Of a DNA stretch of 64,000 nt, positions 44,881-52,614 are shown piece by piece. The translations under genes and the position numbers were made by a program. The DNA comes from JACPVF01 sp964502095. GTDB taxonomy: Bacteria; Chloroflexota; Anaerolineae; Anaerolineales; Villigracilaceae. Each line of letters starts with the position of its first letter. The first letter of the stretch is position 1. Location of the stretch: the NCBI GenBank assembly GCA_964502095.1, contig CAZCUF010000004.1:219393-283392 (forward strand), written 5' to 3'. Below the pieces are notes generated by a model that saw only the letters and a list, made by a program, of their open reading frames with translations, had not been told where the DNA came from and ran no database searches.

Positions 44881-44907
44881 TGCGATTCTCCAATTTCATT
44901 CAATCTC

Positions 44908-45071
44908 GGTGGTCGAGTAGCCCCGAATGCTTTTTGAGGGGCGTATCGGGACCACCAGTTACCAGAAATAAACCAATAACAAATATACTTTGCTTACTTG
45001 TGGTCTCGATACGACGGCGGAAGCAAGTTGATTTGCAAAGACGTAACGATTTCCGCCGTCTACTCGACCAC
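44908..45071. repeat. Inverted pair of GGTCGAG elements between hdrC1 and hdrB1
   Basis: Copy 44908-44956 starts GGTGGTCGAGTAGCCCCG and ends GCGTATCGGGACCACC. Copy 45000-45071 starts GTGGTCTCGATACGACGG and ends CCGTCTACTCGACCACC, with an unusually long inner loop. Confidence 0.85.
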
Positions 45072-45076
45072 CGAAC

Positions 45077-45784
45077 TTATCCTTCTTCCAATTCTTCCTG
45101 CATCACTTCAACCAGCAGGTCATACAAACTTTCATCCAACTCTTTGATGATGTCCATATTCCCCGACTCGAACCAGATCGTATAAAGTTCGAGCAGGGTC
45201 TTTCTATCCGTGCGCCAGGCAACATCGGTGAGTCCGCGAATCGAATCCATGGGAATCGCCTTCCGCCAGACGTGCATGTTCTGGGAAAAATTTGTCACCC
45301 ACGGACCCCAATCGGGAAAGAAATCAGGCTGGAGCATATCGGGCGAGACTTGATTCCCTTTGAGCATGACCTTGTAGATAACGCGGCTGTAGCCCTGCAA
45401 TGCGTCTTTCGATTCTTGTAAGCCGTTCTTGAGAGAGACTTCGCGCAAAATCGTGACCAATCCCCCAGGGTTATTCTGCCGCGGACAGCGCACGCACGAG
45501 AAGCATTGCGCACAGTTCCAAATATCTTCGGTGATGATGTCGTAGATGCGCTCGACATCTTCGCGCGCCATCGCCTGCGCGATCACGCGCGGACTGAAGT
45601 CATAGAACCGCGCCGAAGGGCAGGTCGAGACGCAAATGCCGCACTCGTAACAACCGTAGAGGAAGTCCGAGTAGCGCGCATCGTTCTTGACTTCGAGGAA
45701 GAGACGCTCTTTTTCCTCGTATGTCGCTTCGGGGTGACGATCCGCCGCCTTGCCTGGGTTCCAATTTTCGAGAGTGGTCGGCAT
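45077..45784 (-). CDS. shdrC1: sHdrC1 ferredoxin-like subunit
   Basis: The product is 235 aa from the ATG at 45784, chosen because AGGAG lies 4 bases upstream; a start at 45796 is less likely. It has HdrC-like cysteine clusters CYECGICVSTCPSARF near residue 45 and CAQCFSCVRCP near 88, the second with an altered spacing ending RCPRQ instead of a CxxxCP. The C-terminal half is helical (LDESLYDLLVEVMQEELEEG). It should transfer electrons inside the sHdr complex. It lies between a thioredoxin-like gene and hdrB1. Confidence 0.9.
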   Translation of the reverse strand: MPTTLENWNPGKAADRHPEATYEEKERLFLEVKNDARYSDFLYGCYECGICVSTCPSARFYDFSPRVIAQAMAREDVERIYDIITEDIWNCAQCFSCVRCPRQNNPGGLVTILREVSLKNGLQESKDALQGYSRVIYKVMLKGNQVSPDMLQPDFFPDWGPWVTNFSQNMHVWRKAIPMDSIRGLTDVAWRTDRKTLLELYTIWFESGNMDIIKELDESLYDLLVEVMQEELEEG

Positions 45785-45797
45785 AATACTCCTCATG

Positions 45798-45862
45798 CGT
45801 CTAGCGTTCTCAAAGAAGTGTCGCGTAAGCGACGTTCTCTAACGTCGCTCCCTGCGCTGGAA
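45798..45862. repeat. GTCGCG/CGCGAC palindromic repeat downstream of the thioredoxin-like gene
   Basis: The 84-base spacer between hdrC1 and the thioredoxin-like gene contains GTCGCGTAAGCGAC and AACGTCGCTCCCTGCG-type arms that form nested hairpins. Related sequence occurs at about 47110-47220. Confidence 0.55.
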
Positions 45863-45868
45863 CGCAAC

Positions 45869-46135
45869 CTACGCGAGCATATTTTGTTTTTCGCGGGCGA
45901 CCGCTTCGAGCAGGTCATCCCATTTCGGGACGCCGACGAAGCGCGTCTCGTTGACTAGAATCGTCGGCAGGGACATCACGTTCAGCGACTTGGCGATCTC
46001 GCGTCCGTTCGCAGTGGCGAGACTGACCAGTTTCATTTCCACTTGTGAATCTTCCGCCGCCAGGCGCTGAACCATCTGGATCGCCGTCGGGCAGGTCGCG
46101 CACGTGGGGTGGGTAAACACACGAATCTCAATCAT
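45869..46135 (-). CDS. Small thioredoxin/glutaredoxin-like protein
   Basis: The product is 88 aa from the ATG at 46135; the upstream extension of the frame overlaps lbpA and is rejected. The redox-active motif CATC near residue 11 follows strand 1 (IEIRVFTHPTCATC), with the cis-Pro at SLPTILVNETRFVG near 60. It is thioredoxin-like but very short, as in the TrxA-like proteins associated with sulfur oxidation. Its start overlaps the lbpA stop by 8 bases. It could reduce disulfides on TusA/LbpA intermediates or donate electrons; this is inferred from context. Confidence 0.85.
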   Translation of the reverse strand: MIEIRVFTHPTCATCPTAIQMVQRLAAEDSQVEMKLVSLATANGREIAKSLNVMSLPTILVNETRFVGVPKWDDLLEAVAREKQNMLA

Positions 46136-46607
46136 CAGGAAACTCATATCCTTCGCAGTGAATGCAATCGTCCAAATCTCGGCGGGACATATAATCCTCG
46201 TACAACTGCGCCGCGTCCCTCCCCGCCGCAAACTGCTTCAAACCAGATGCCAAATCGTCGGGCTGGAAGCGGACGATCCAGCCTTTGTTGTACGGACTGC
46301 GGTTCACCAATCCCGCATCTTCAAACAGGGATTCGTTCCCCGCGATCAGCGTCCCATCCATCGGCGCCCGCAACGGACCGAGCCACTTGGCGCTTTCCAC
46401 GATGGCGACCGTCTTGCCCTGCTTGTAATGCACGCCAATAGGACGAAAACTCACAACGAGCATCCGACCAGCGGTGGTCTGCGCCACATCTGTAAAACCG
46501 AGCGTCACGTTCCCGTCCGCTTCGGGTCTCAGCCAGAGATGTTCTTCGATCTTGTAATACAGTCCCTGCGGCAGAACACAACTGCGGACAAGCACAAAAC
46601 TTGACAT
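46128..46607 (-). CDS. lbpA: Lipoate-binding protein LbpA paralogue 1
   Basis: The 159-aa GcvH-like protein has lipoyl-Lys in VESAKWLGPL near residue 74 and fold motifs GFTDVAQTTAG, PYNKGWIVRFQP. The C-terminal tail DDCIHCEGYEF has a CxxC absent from housekeeping GcvH. It is the paralogue closest to tusA/dsrE and hdrC1, so it is the best candidate for the principal sulfur carrier to the sHdr core. Lipoylation by the ligase at 33381-34466 is expected. Two further paralogues occur about 11 kb downstream in the same operon. Confidence 0.9.
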   Translation of the reverse strand: MSSFVLVRSCVLPQGLYYKIEEHLWLRPEADGNVTLGFTDVAQTTAGRMLVVSFRPIGVHYKQGKTVAIVESAKWLGPLRAPMDGTLIAGNESLFEDAGLVNRSPYNKGWIVRFQPDDLASGLKQFAAGRDAAQLYEDYMSRRDLDDCIHCEGYEFPDD

Positions 46608-46616
46608 TACGCGCCC

Positions 46617-46662
46617 AATTTACCAATTACCAATTTGCCAATTACCAATTTACCAACTACTA
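46617..46662. repeat. TACCAATTACCAATTTGCC micro-repeat between dsrE and lbpA
   Basis: Five short TTACCAATT-type units lie between the dsrE-family gene and lbpA, overlapping the stop of the former (AAACCCAATCAC). Confidence 0.75.
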
Positions 46663-47061
46663 AAACCCAATCACCGCGTCCGCGTCGCACGCCATGTCGT
46701 TGAACGCCGCGCCGCCGATCATCTCCACGCCTTCGATCATGTCGTCCATGGTGTAGCCGTGCAGGTCAAGCGAGGGCTGGCAGACGAGAAAACGGACTCC
46801 GATCTCACGCGCCTGTTCGATGAAGAATTTCAATTCCTTGCCGCCGCCTCCCTTGCGCGGAATGACGATTCTTTCGCCGTTGCCTTTCGCCACACACTGC
46901 GGCCCGTTCATGGTGAAGTAAATGCACACTTCATTGTCCATCGCCGCGCCTGCTGTGGCAAGGAAGAAAGGAGTGGCTGTTCGTTCCGGGTCTTTCTCCC
47001 CGTGAGTCTGAACATAGAGAATCTTTTTCACATCAGAGTCGTTCGTTTTCCAGACACTCAT
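46660..47061 (-). CDS. DsrE-family sulfurtransferase (DsrE3-like)
   Basis: The 133-aa protein has the DsrE-like alpha/beta fold: ILYVQTHGEKDPERTATPFFLATAGAAM then VCIYFTMNGPQCVAK. A conserved Cys in RFLVCQPSLDLHGY near residue 91 corresponds to the sulfur-accepting position. The end ACDADAVIGF fits the family's final strand. DsrE-family proteins accept persulfide sulfur from TusA. Subfamily placement is provisional. It lies 163 bases downstream of the second DsrE-like gene, across a palindrome-rich spacer. Confidence 0.85.
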   Translation of the reverse strand: MSVWKTNDSDVKKILYVQTHGEKDPERTATPFFLATAGAAMDNEVCIYFTMNGPQCVAKGNGERIVIPRKGGGGKELKFFIEQAREIGVRFLVCQPSLDLHGYTMDDMIEGVEMIGGAAFNDMACDADAVIGF

Positions 47062-47224
47062 GATTGGGTCTCTCCAAAAAAAGATGGCTCATCTGTAAAG
47101 AATACGCAATGTTATTGGCGCGTGGCGAACGTTCTCCCCTGGCACCGCCCGCCAGGGCAGGTGTAGCGTTCGCTACGCGCCGTACGGTTGCGTAAGAGAC
47201 GCTCTCCAGCGTCGAATACTGCCA
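47062..47224. repeat. Palindrome-rich spacer between the two dsrE-family genes
   Basis: This spacer contains inverted segments GGCGCGTGGCGAACGTTCT and AGCGTTCGCTACGCGCC and a second GCGTAAGAGACGCTCTCCAGCG pattern. No coding sequence is seen. It resembles the short repeat downstream of hdrC1 at 45798-45862. Confidence 0.6.
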
Positions 47225-47749
47225 CTATACAAACAACTGCACGTCCGCGTCCGCGGCATATTCAAGGAAGGTCGCCGCGCCGCCGATTTCACATTCCTTG
47301 ATGAAGTCTTCGCGCTTGAAGCCGAAGACATCCATCGTCATCTGACAACCGATCAGGCGCACGTCCATTTCGATTGCCATATCGCGCAGTTCCTCAATGG
47401 TGGCAACGCCTTTGTTCTCAAAGGTCTGCTTCATTAAAGAGGTGGCAAGGGCGTTGAAGCCAGGGACGTTTGCCATAATGAGCTGGGGGATCGGCCAGTT
47501 GATACTTTGGAATCCCTCAGGCCCGAACGGCATTTTCATTGGCATGGCGGGATTTCCAACAGGTGTAACAGCCGTGCTCAATTTCGGCTTAAGCAGGGGC
47601 AGGCCATAAAAGGTGAAGAAAATGCCCACCTCCCAGTTCATCGCGCCAGCCGCAGTGGCGAGAATGAACGGGGGGTAGGCCCAGTCCAGGGTCCCTTTTG
47701 AAGCGATCAAAGCGAGTCGCTTGGGGGCATTCGGGTCAGATTTAGACAT
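47225..47749 (-). CDS. DsrE-family sulfurtransferase (DsrE2-like)
   Basis: The 174-aa protein has a DsrE/DsrE2-type pattern: RLALIASKGTLDWAYPPFILATAAGAM, then VGIFFTFYGLPLL and the sulfur-accepting Cys in RLIGCQMTMDVFGF near residue 137. A second Cys lies in FIKECEIGGAATFLEYA near 153. The insertion between strands 2 and 3 (proline/methionine-rich, 55-85) is typical of the longer DsrE2 type. Adjacent tusA and dsrE genes mark the sulfur-delivery end of the operon. The subfamily name is provisional. Confidence 0.86.
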   Translation of the reverse strand: MSKSDPNAPKRLALIASKGTLDWAYPPFILATAAGAMNWEVGIFFTFYGLPLLKPKLSTAVTPVGNPAMPMKMPFGPEGFQSINWPIPQLIMANVPGFNALATSLMKQTFENKGVATIEELRDMAIEMDVRLIGCQMTMDVFGFKREDFIKECEIGGAATFLEYAADADVQLFV

Positions 47750-47773
47750 GGTAGCCTCCGATCAAATTGCAAA

Positions 47774-48013
47774 CTATTTCGAACGACGGATGAAGAAAAC
47801 AAACTTGCCGTCCTCCTGCATGGAGCGCAGTAGTTCATTCCCTGTCTGGCGGCTCCAGGCTTCCATGTCGGGCGGCGCGCCCGGGTCAGTGGCGATCATC
47901 TTCAACACCTGACCGATCTCCAGCGTTTTGATCGCCTTCGATGTTTTCACCACAGGCATCGGACACAACATGCCGGAGCAATCGAGAATCTGATCTTCCT
48001 TCAAAACATCCAT
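47774..48013 (-). CDS. tusA: TusA sulfur-carrier protein
   Basis: The product is 79 aa from the ATG at 48013, with AGGAGG 5 bases upstream. A longer frame to 48346 would cross the promoter of the divergent kinase and is rejected. The active-site CPMPVVK motif (Cys near residue 17) and family spacing (LDCSGMLCPMPVVKTSKAI) are present. TusA carries persulfide sulfur; in sulfur oxidisers it hands sulfur to DsrE-family proteins or LbpA/sHdr. It is the first gene of the minus-strand sulfur operon. Confidence 0.94.
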   Translation of the reverse strand: MDVLKEDQILDCSGMLCPMPVVKTSKAIKTLEIGQVLKMIATDPGAPPDMEAWSRQTGNELLRSMQEDGKFVFFIRRSK

Positions 48014-48064
48014 TGGGCCTCCTACGCTATGTTTGAATGATAGCAATACGGGTTGCGTTGTACC

Positions 48065-48117
48065 ATCCCGTGCGCGGGTGAAACCACCTCCCCCGCGCGG
48101 GGGATAACGTATATAAT
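48065..48117. promoter_or_regulatory. Divergent regulatory region with GC-rich palindromes and a -10 box
   Basis: CCCGTGCGCGGG-like and CCCCCGCGCGGGGG (48090-48103, perfect palindrome) lie between divergent tusA and the kinase gene. TATAAT at 48112-48117 is 8 bases before the ATG at 48125. It may be an operator shared by both directions. Confidence 0.55.
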
Positions 48118-48124
48118 CCGTAAT

Positions 48125-49849
48125 ATGCTGTCCAGAATTAAAACTTTCCATCTTTCGGAGCGTGTTCTTTCCTTTCTGGTGATCTTCCGCTGGGCGGCTC
48201 TGCTTCCCGCGCTTCTCACCGTCAATGTGAAGAATGAACAGGGACCGCTGTTTCTGCCCGCTCTCTGGACGCTGGGAATTGCGCTGATCGTCAACCTGAT
48301 CATTTCCATTTTTCATCGCCGGCTCAATAAACTTGTTTCGGATCATCCTGCCGTGCTGGGCCTTGACCTGGTCTTCTCGGCGGGAATTTTATTCATCAGC
48401 GGCGGGGCGCGCAGTCCGTACTTTGTTTATGCGCTAAGTCCGCTTCTGGCTGGCGCGTTCTTTTTTCAAATGCGCGGCGCGCTGTATTCCGCCGCATTCT
48501 TCACGCCGCTTTATCTGGCCGCACATCGCTTCGATTTATCGGACAGCGTTGTGGTGCTCACGCAGTTGGCGGGCATCTGGCTGATTCCCGCCCTGTTTGC
48601 TTATCCCGCCTCCCTGTTGAAAACCATTAATCAGGCGCGCGACGAACTGAGCGCCGCCCGCGATGAACTGACGCGTCAAAATGAAAGCCTGGTCTCTGCG
48701 CACCGGCAGTTAAAGGTAATTCACGATCTGACTGTCCTCCTGCAGGCCGCGCCCGACCTGCTCTCCGTTCAACAGCGCGTGCTCGGCGCGGTGACGACGG
48801 GTCTCGGTTTTCGTAAAGCGATTGTGGGGCTGGTGGACCCTGCCCGCGAAGAGTTGGGCAACTGGTCGCTGTATCCAGTCAACTCCTCCTTTCCCAAAGC
48901 CGCGCCGCTACCGTTGAATTCCGAAAACGGCGAAATCTTCAAGTCCCTCCTCGAACGCAAACGCTATCGCACAGGCAACTTGGATGAATCGCTGGTGGCT
49001 CATCCCGCGCTGAATTCCTGGCTTCGCACAAGCGAATGGATCGTGCTTCCACTTTCCCTGCGCGAACATGCAGTGGGAGTTCTGCTTGTGGAAGCAGACC
49101 AGACCTCCGAACTGACCCGCCCCCGCGAAGAGGCGCTGACCAACGTCTCGAATCAAGCCGCCCTCGCGCTGGGCACCACCATCCTGTGCATTGACCGCGC
49201 CCGACGCCTCGCCGTCGAAACCGAACGCAACCGCATTGCCCGCGATATTCATGACACCGTGGCGCAATCGCTCTTCGGCATCACCTACTCGCTCGATGCC
49301 TGCATAAACATGCTCCCCGAACAGGCCGACGACGTAAAAAAAGAGTTGATCGAACTGCGGACTCTGGCAAGCGGCGCGCGCGACGAGGTACGCCGCTCCA
49401 TCTTCGACCTGTGGCCGTCCGCGCTTACGATGGAGAGTTTCCAGGCCGATTTGGCGAACTACGTCAGCGGTTTCTGTCGTCCACGGTCGTTCAGCATTAT
49501 TTTCAGCGATCAGGGCGATTTCAACTCGCTCTCCTCCGGCATGAGAAGAACGGTTTATCGAATGGCACAGGAGGCGTTGGCCAATTCCGCGAGACATTCG
49601 GGCGCACAGTTGGCGCGTTTATGTCTCACCGTCACGGATGACGAAGTTCATTTGGATATTTCCGACGAAGGCAAAGGGTTCGATCCCGCGCTGGCGTTAT
49701 CGCGCAGTCAGAACCGCGAGCACTTCGGCCTGCATGGAATTCAGGAGCGCGCCCGCGTATTGGGCGGCGACTGCGAGATTATCAGTTCACCGGGCAAAGG
49801 TGCGCGCATTATGATCCGGCTTCCCATCCATGAGCATTCTCCCGCCTGA
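48125..49849 (+). CDS. NarX/DesK-type sensor histidine kinase
   Basis: The product is 574 aa from the ATG at 48125. About six transmembrane helices lie in residues 15-165 (VLSFLVIFRWAALLPALLTV to IPALFAYPASLL), then a coiled linker and a GAF-like domain (about 200-330). HisKA_3 carries the phospho-His in IARDIHDTVAQSLFGI near residue 371. The ATPase has N-box EALANSARHSGAQ and G box DISDEGKGFDP, then HFGLHGIQERARVLGG. The LuxR regulator gene overlaps its end by 20 bases, forming a two-component system. It is divergent from the sulfur operon, so the operon could be its target; the signal is unknown. Confidence 0.93.
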   Translation: MLSRIKTFHLSERVLSFLVIFRWAALLPALLTVNVKNEQGPLFLPALWTLGIALIVNLIISIFHRRLNKLVSDHPAVLGLDLVFSAGILFISGGARSPYFVYALSPLLAGAFFFQMRGALYSAAFFTPLYLAAHRFDLSDSVVVLTQLAGIWLIPALFAYPASLLKTINQARDELSAARDELTRQNESLVSAHRQLKVIHDLTVLLQAAPDLLSVQQRVLGAVTTGLGFRKAIVGLVDPAREELGNWSLYPVNSSFPKAAPLPLNSENGEIFKSLLERKRYRTGNLDESLVAHPALNSWLRTSEWIVLPLSLREHAVGVLLVEADQTSELTRPREEALTNVSNQAALALGTTILCIDRARRLAVETERNRIARDIHDTVAQSLFGITYSLDACINMLPEQADDVKKELIELRTLASGARDEVRRSIFDLWPSALTMESFQADLANYVSGFCRPRSFSIIFSDQGDFNSLSSGMRRTVYRMAQEALANSARHSGAQLARLCLTVTDDEVHLDISDEGKGFDPALALSRSQNREHFGLHGIQERARVLGGDCEIISSPGKGARIMIRLPIHEHSPA

Positions 49850-50483
49850 ACGCATCCGCATCCTGATCGTGGACGATCACGCCGTGGTCCGCAAGGGATT
49901 GGCGATGGTTCTTCGTCTGGAACCCGGCCTCGAGGTCGTGGGCGAAGCGCACAACGGGCGCGCGGGCCTCGAAGCCGCACAGCGTCTTCATCCCGATATT
50001 GCGCTTGTGGACCTCGTCATGCCTGAGATGGATGGGCAGGAGATGGCGCTCACGTTGAGAAAGTCGAATCCCGATATCAAGATCATGATGCTCACCGGCA
50101 CCGAAGTGGATGACCGCGTATTCGACCTGCTGGCGGCGGGGATCGAGGGCTATGTACTGAAAAATATCGAGCCATCTGAATTGACGGGCGCGTTGCGCTC
50201 GGTGATGCGCGGCGAAGCGTACCTGCATCCAGACGTGATGAAGCGCGTGGCCGCGCGCATACAAACCCAGCCCGCGCGCGCCTCTTCGATCCCGCTTACC
50301 GCGCGCGAACTCGAAGTGCTCGAATGGATGGCGACGGCCAACACGTACAAGCAGATCGCCAAACAACTGTTTGTGAGCGAGGAGACGATTCGCACGCATG
50401 CCAAAAATATTCTCGAAAAGATGAACCAGCCCAACCGCGCCCAGGCCGTGCTCGCGGCGATGAAGGCGGGACTGATCAAGTAA
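49830..50483 (+). CDS. NarL/LuxR-family response regulator
   Basis: The 217-aa protein has a receiver domain (ILIVDDHAVVRKGL, phospho-Asp in IALVDLVMPEMDG near residue 61, Lys in GYVLKNIE near 111). A C-terminal LuxR/GerE HTH domain follows (LTARELEVLEWMATANTYKQIAKQLFVSEETIRTHAKNIL near 152-190). It is the partner of the upstream kinase, whose gene it overlaps by 20 bases. It probably binds DNA near the divergent sulfur operon or nar genes. A NarL-like binding site cannot be confirmed by eye. Confidence 0.95.
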   Translation: MSILPPERIRILIVDDHAVVRKGLAMVLRLEPGLEVVGEAHNGRAGLEAAQRLHPDIALVDLVMPEMDGQEMALTLRKSNPDIKIMMLTGTEVDDRVFDLLAAGIEGYVLKNIEPSELTGALRSVMRGEAYLHPDVMKRVAARIQTQPARASSIPLTARELEVLEWMATANTYKQIAKQLFVSEETIRTHAKNILEKMNQPNRAQAVLAAMKAGLIK

Positions 50484-50597
50484 GGCGCGCGATACGACGG
50501 TTCGCAGATGGAAACGGAGGCCCGCCGCGGGGAAATTGTGATGGCGGCATTTGGTTCGTCTTTTTGTTGGGGGAAAGTGGTATTGAAAAGCATCATG

Positions 50598-51071
50598 CTA
50601 TTTCGATGAGAGATTCTGTTGCATTTGTTTGTCAATAAAAACAACAATCTGTTGGAATTGCTCCAGCGACATTCGATCATTAATGACTACATTAAGCGAA
50701 ATGACATACTCATCGTATTTTGCGTTTAGGTCGGCTCGGCAGCCCCCAAACTTATCCCAACTGCAAGTTAATGAATACTTATCTGCTTTTACTTCTACAT
50801 CTCTCAATGCTGAACAGGTTGTAAGGCCATACTTTTGGTCCATTTGATTTAGAGATTCAATAAAGGATCGAGCCTGCCATTCAGTTCCAAATCGCCAAAC
50901 GAGATAGTTTGCTAGCCCGTTTCCCCTTTGCCAAAAAACGTGCTGGTAACCATGTTCAATGGCACCATCTAATTCCGAGGGATAATGTATTTCCCCCACT
51001 ACGGCATTTTCTGGAAAGTAGCTTGATGGAATACCAAGATCAAGAACTGAGAAGTTGCGGTCTGGCGCGCA
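50598..51071 (-). CDS. Hypothetical protein, probably 5'-truncated
   Basis: An open frame of about 158 codons runs from after an upstream stop at 51075 to 50598. No ATG occurs before a GTG at 50999, so the true N-terminus is uncertain. The sequence includes NFSVLDLGIPSSYFPENAVVGEIHYPS and WQARSFIESLNQMDQKYGL. A three-Cys region (TTCSALRD, LTCSWDKFGGC) may form disulfides. It looks like the C-terminal part of a secreted or lipid-anchored protein, the signal peptide being lost. It lies at the end of the RHS-derived array and could be an immunity or effector remnant. Confidence 0.4.
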   Translation of the reverse strand, partial: CAPDRNFSVLDLGIPSSYFPENAVVGEIHYPSELDGAIEHGYQHVFWQRGNGLANYLVWRFGTEWQARSFIESLNQMDQKYGLTTCSALRDVEVKADKYSLTCSWDKFGGCRADLNAKYDEYVISLNVVINDRMSLEQFQQIVVFIDKQMQQNLSSK

Positions 51072-51144
51072 GGTCTAGAAAGCACAACCTGCAACGGAGA
51101 GCATGCGATAAACTCACTTACGTTTCTTGATGTTGATTTTCATT

Positions 51145-51432
51145 TTAGGATTTCCACCACCATTTCCCTTTGTAAATAGTCTGCGTTATATCAGAACGAT
51201 TAACTGCCATTACCCCCATAATGACAAGTAATAGTCCAAAGAGAAGTAACGATCCAGCAGGGTAAATGAGTTGCTTCAGAACAGATGCTACGAAGGCAAC
51301 AAGTGCCAAACCTAATGTATTGCCTCGTGTAATTCCGTTCAGTATTAATAATCTCTCCACCAAAACTGCAAATATTGACACCGCTAGCCCAAAAACAAAA
51401 GTGATTATAAGGAAATTAGTTATACTGGTCAT
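51145..51432 (-). CDS. Small membrane protein, candidate immunity protein of cassette 3
   Basis: The 95-aa protein has three transmembrane segments (about 5-28, 38-55 and 60-80) and a Lys/Trp-rich end (KGKWWWKS). It starts 13 bases after the stop of the third displaced RHS tip, the usual position of an immunity gene. Membrane immunity proteins usually protect against pore-forming toxins, so the toxin of cassette 3 may be pore-forming. The assignment rests on position only. Confidence 0.5.
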   Translation of the reverse strand: MTSITNFLIITFVFGLAVSIFAVLVERLLILNGITRGNTLGLALVAFVASVLKQLIYPAGSLLLFGLLLVIMGVMAVNRSDITQTIYKGKWWWKS

Positions 51433-51445
51433 ATCTCACCTTGGT

Positions 51446-52614
51446 TTATCGAGGGATTGATGGATACCATGTGACAGGTTGAGAACCTTGAGCTAAGTCA
51501 CGGACTAAAGAAACACCTGATGCAAAAGGTCCCACTACTGGAAATGCACTAATAAATGCAAGCCATCCCCCAAGAGAATCCTTCTTTTTGCTCGCATCAA
51601 TAAGAGATACAGTGCTATCAACATATCCAGTCCCCTGCAGTACATATCCTCCAAAATTTCCGAATTTTGTAACATTTCCTCCATAGATTCCAAGTGGCAT
51701 CCCTGCAGCATCAAGAACAACATTTGGCCAACTGACCCGCGACGGGTTCCATACGGTTATGGTTACATCTTGGTGGAAATCATAATAATCCATTAGATGA
51801 CCAATCTCGCCAGGATCCCATGTTCCAGTTTCTTCAACATAACGGTGCGTCCAGTAATCTTCGCGAACCTGGCAGAATACAGTATAGTTTTTATATGCAT
51901 CTCCAGGTTTCCGAGGATCACCCATGTAAGCATCTTTCAGTGGATTATAGTCAGAATGGCTATTCATATAATCCTCGATTTCAGCCGACATTTTTTCTCT
52001 ATGCTTGGAATCCCTTCTCTCAACGGCATCATCACCAAAGTAATACCGATAAAGGTTAATTATTCCACCAGGCGTATATTTTCCGGCCGAACAGAAAAGA
52101 TCACCAAGACCGCAATCCACACTATGCCCTGATGGATCCGTATACCTGATCGGCGAATTATTCACATACGCGTACCGGTCATAGCCCTGCACCCCCGGCG
52201 GGACGCTTGAGCGAAGCGTCCCAGCGCGGGGTCGTATCCCCTCCACTGCGTTTCGGGGACGCTTCGCGGCCACCTTGCATTATAGAACATGAGACCGAAA
52301 TCGGTCATGTTGGAATATTGGCCGGTGAAGGTGTAGTGGGTGGGCGTAGTCCCTGAGGCGTAGCGGATCGATCCCCAGGCCGTGTATCTCAACTCGGAGA
52401 TCAGTCCGCCGCTGGCGTTGGTCGTGAGGCTCGTCGAGCCGAGGTGATCGGTGAGCAGGAAGGATAACGTCCCGTTGACTCTCATGGCTACTCGCTGTGC
52501 GCCTGCATAATAGTACTTGGTGATTGTACCGCCGGTCTGCTCGTAGTAGTTGCTTACAAAAGTTGTTGCGACTCCATTAATTGTGGATTGGACGTTCCCA
52601 TTCTGGCGGCCCAA
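51446..52614 (-). pseudogene. Displaced RHS tip cassette 3, frameshifted by a 10-base deletion
   Basis: An RHS segment (TINGVATTFVSNYYEQ to YDPALGRFAQ, 52614-52210) is nearly identical to the tip of the 2530-aa RHS protein. A deletion of 10 bases relative to the copy at 55480, within the GGACG-CTTGAGCG region near 52203, breaks the frame. The rest (PPGVQGYDRYAYVNNSPIRYTDPSGH onward, about 230 aa) continues in another frame. The tip sequence contains DCGLGDLFCSAGKYTPGG, a His/Asp segment and a hydrophobic GGWLAFISAFPVVGPFASG stretch. There is no start or promoter. It is a silent toxin-tip reservoir or decayed copy. Confidence 0.75.

Noticed and set aside
34534..46607. LbpA copies as glycine cleavage H proteins
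   Set aside because: No gcvT or gcvP genes occur in the window, three copies lie in a sulfur operon, and two have C-terminal Cys tails not seen in GcvH.
47774..48346. 190-aa version of the TusA frame with a long N-terminal extension
   Set aside because: The extension crosses the divergent promoter and has no ribosome site, whereas AGGAGG precedes the ATG at 48013.
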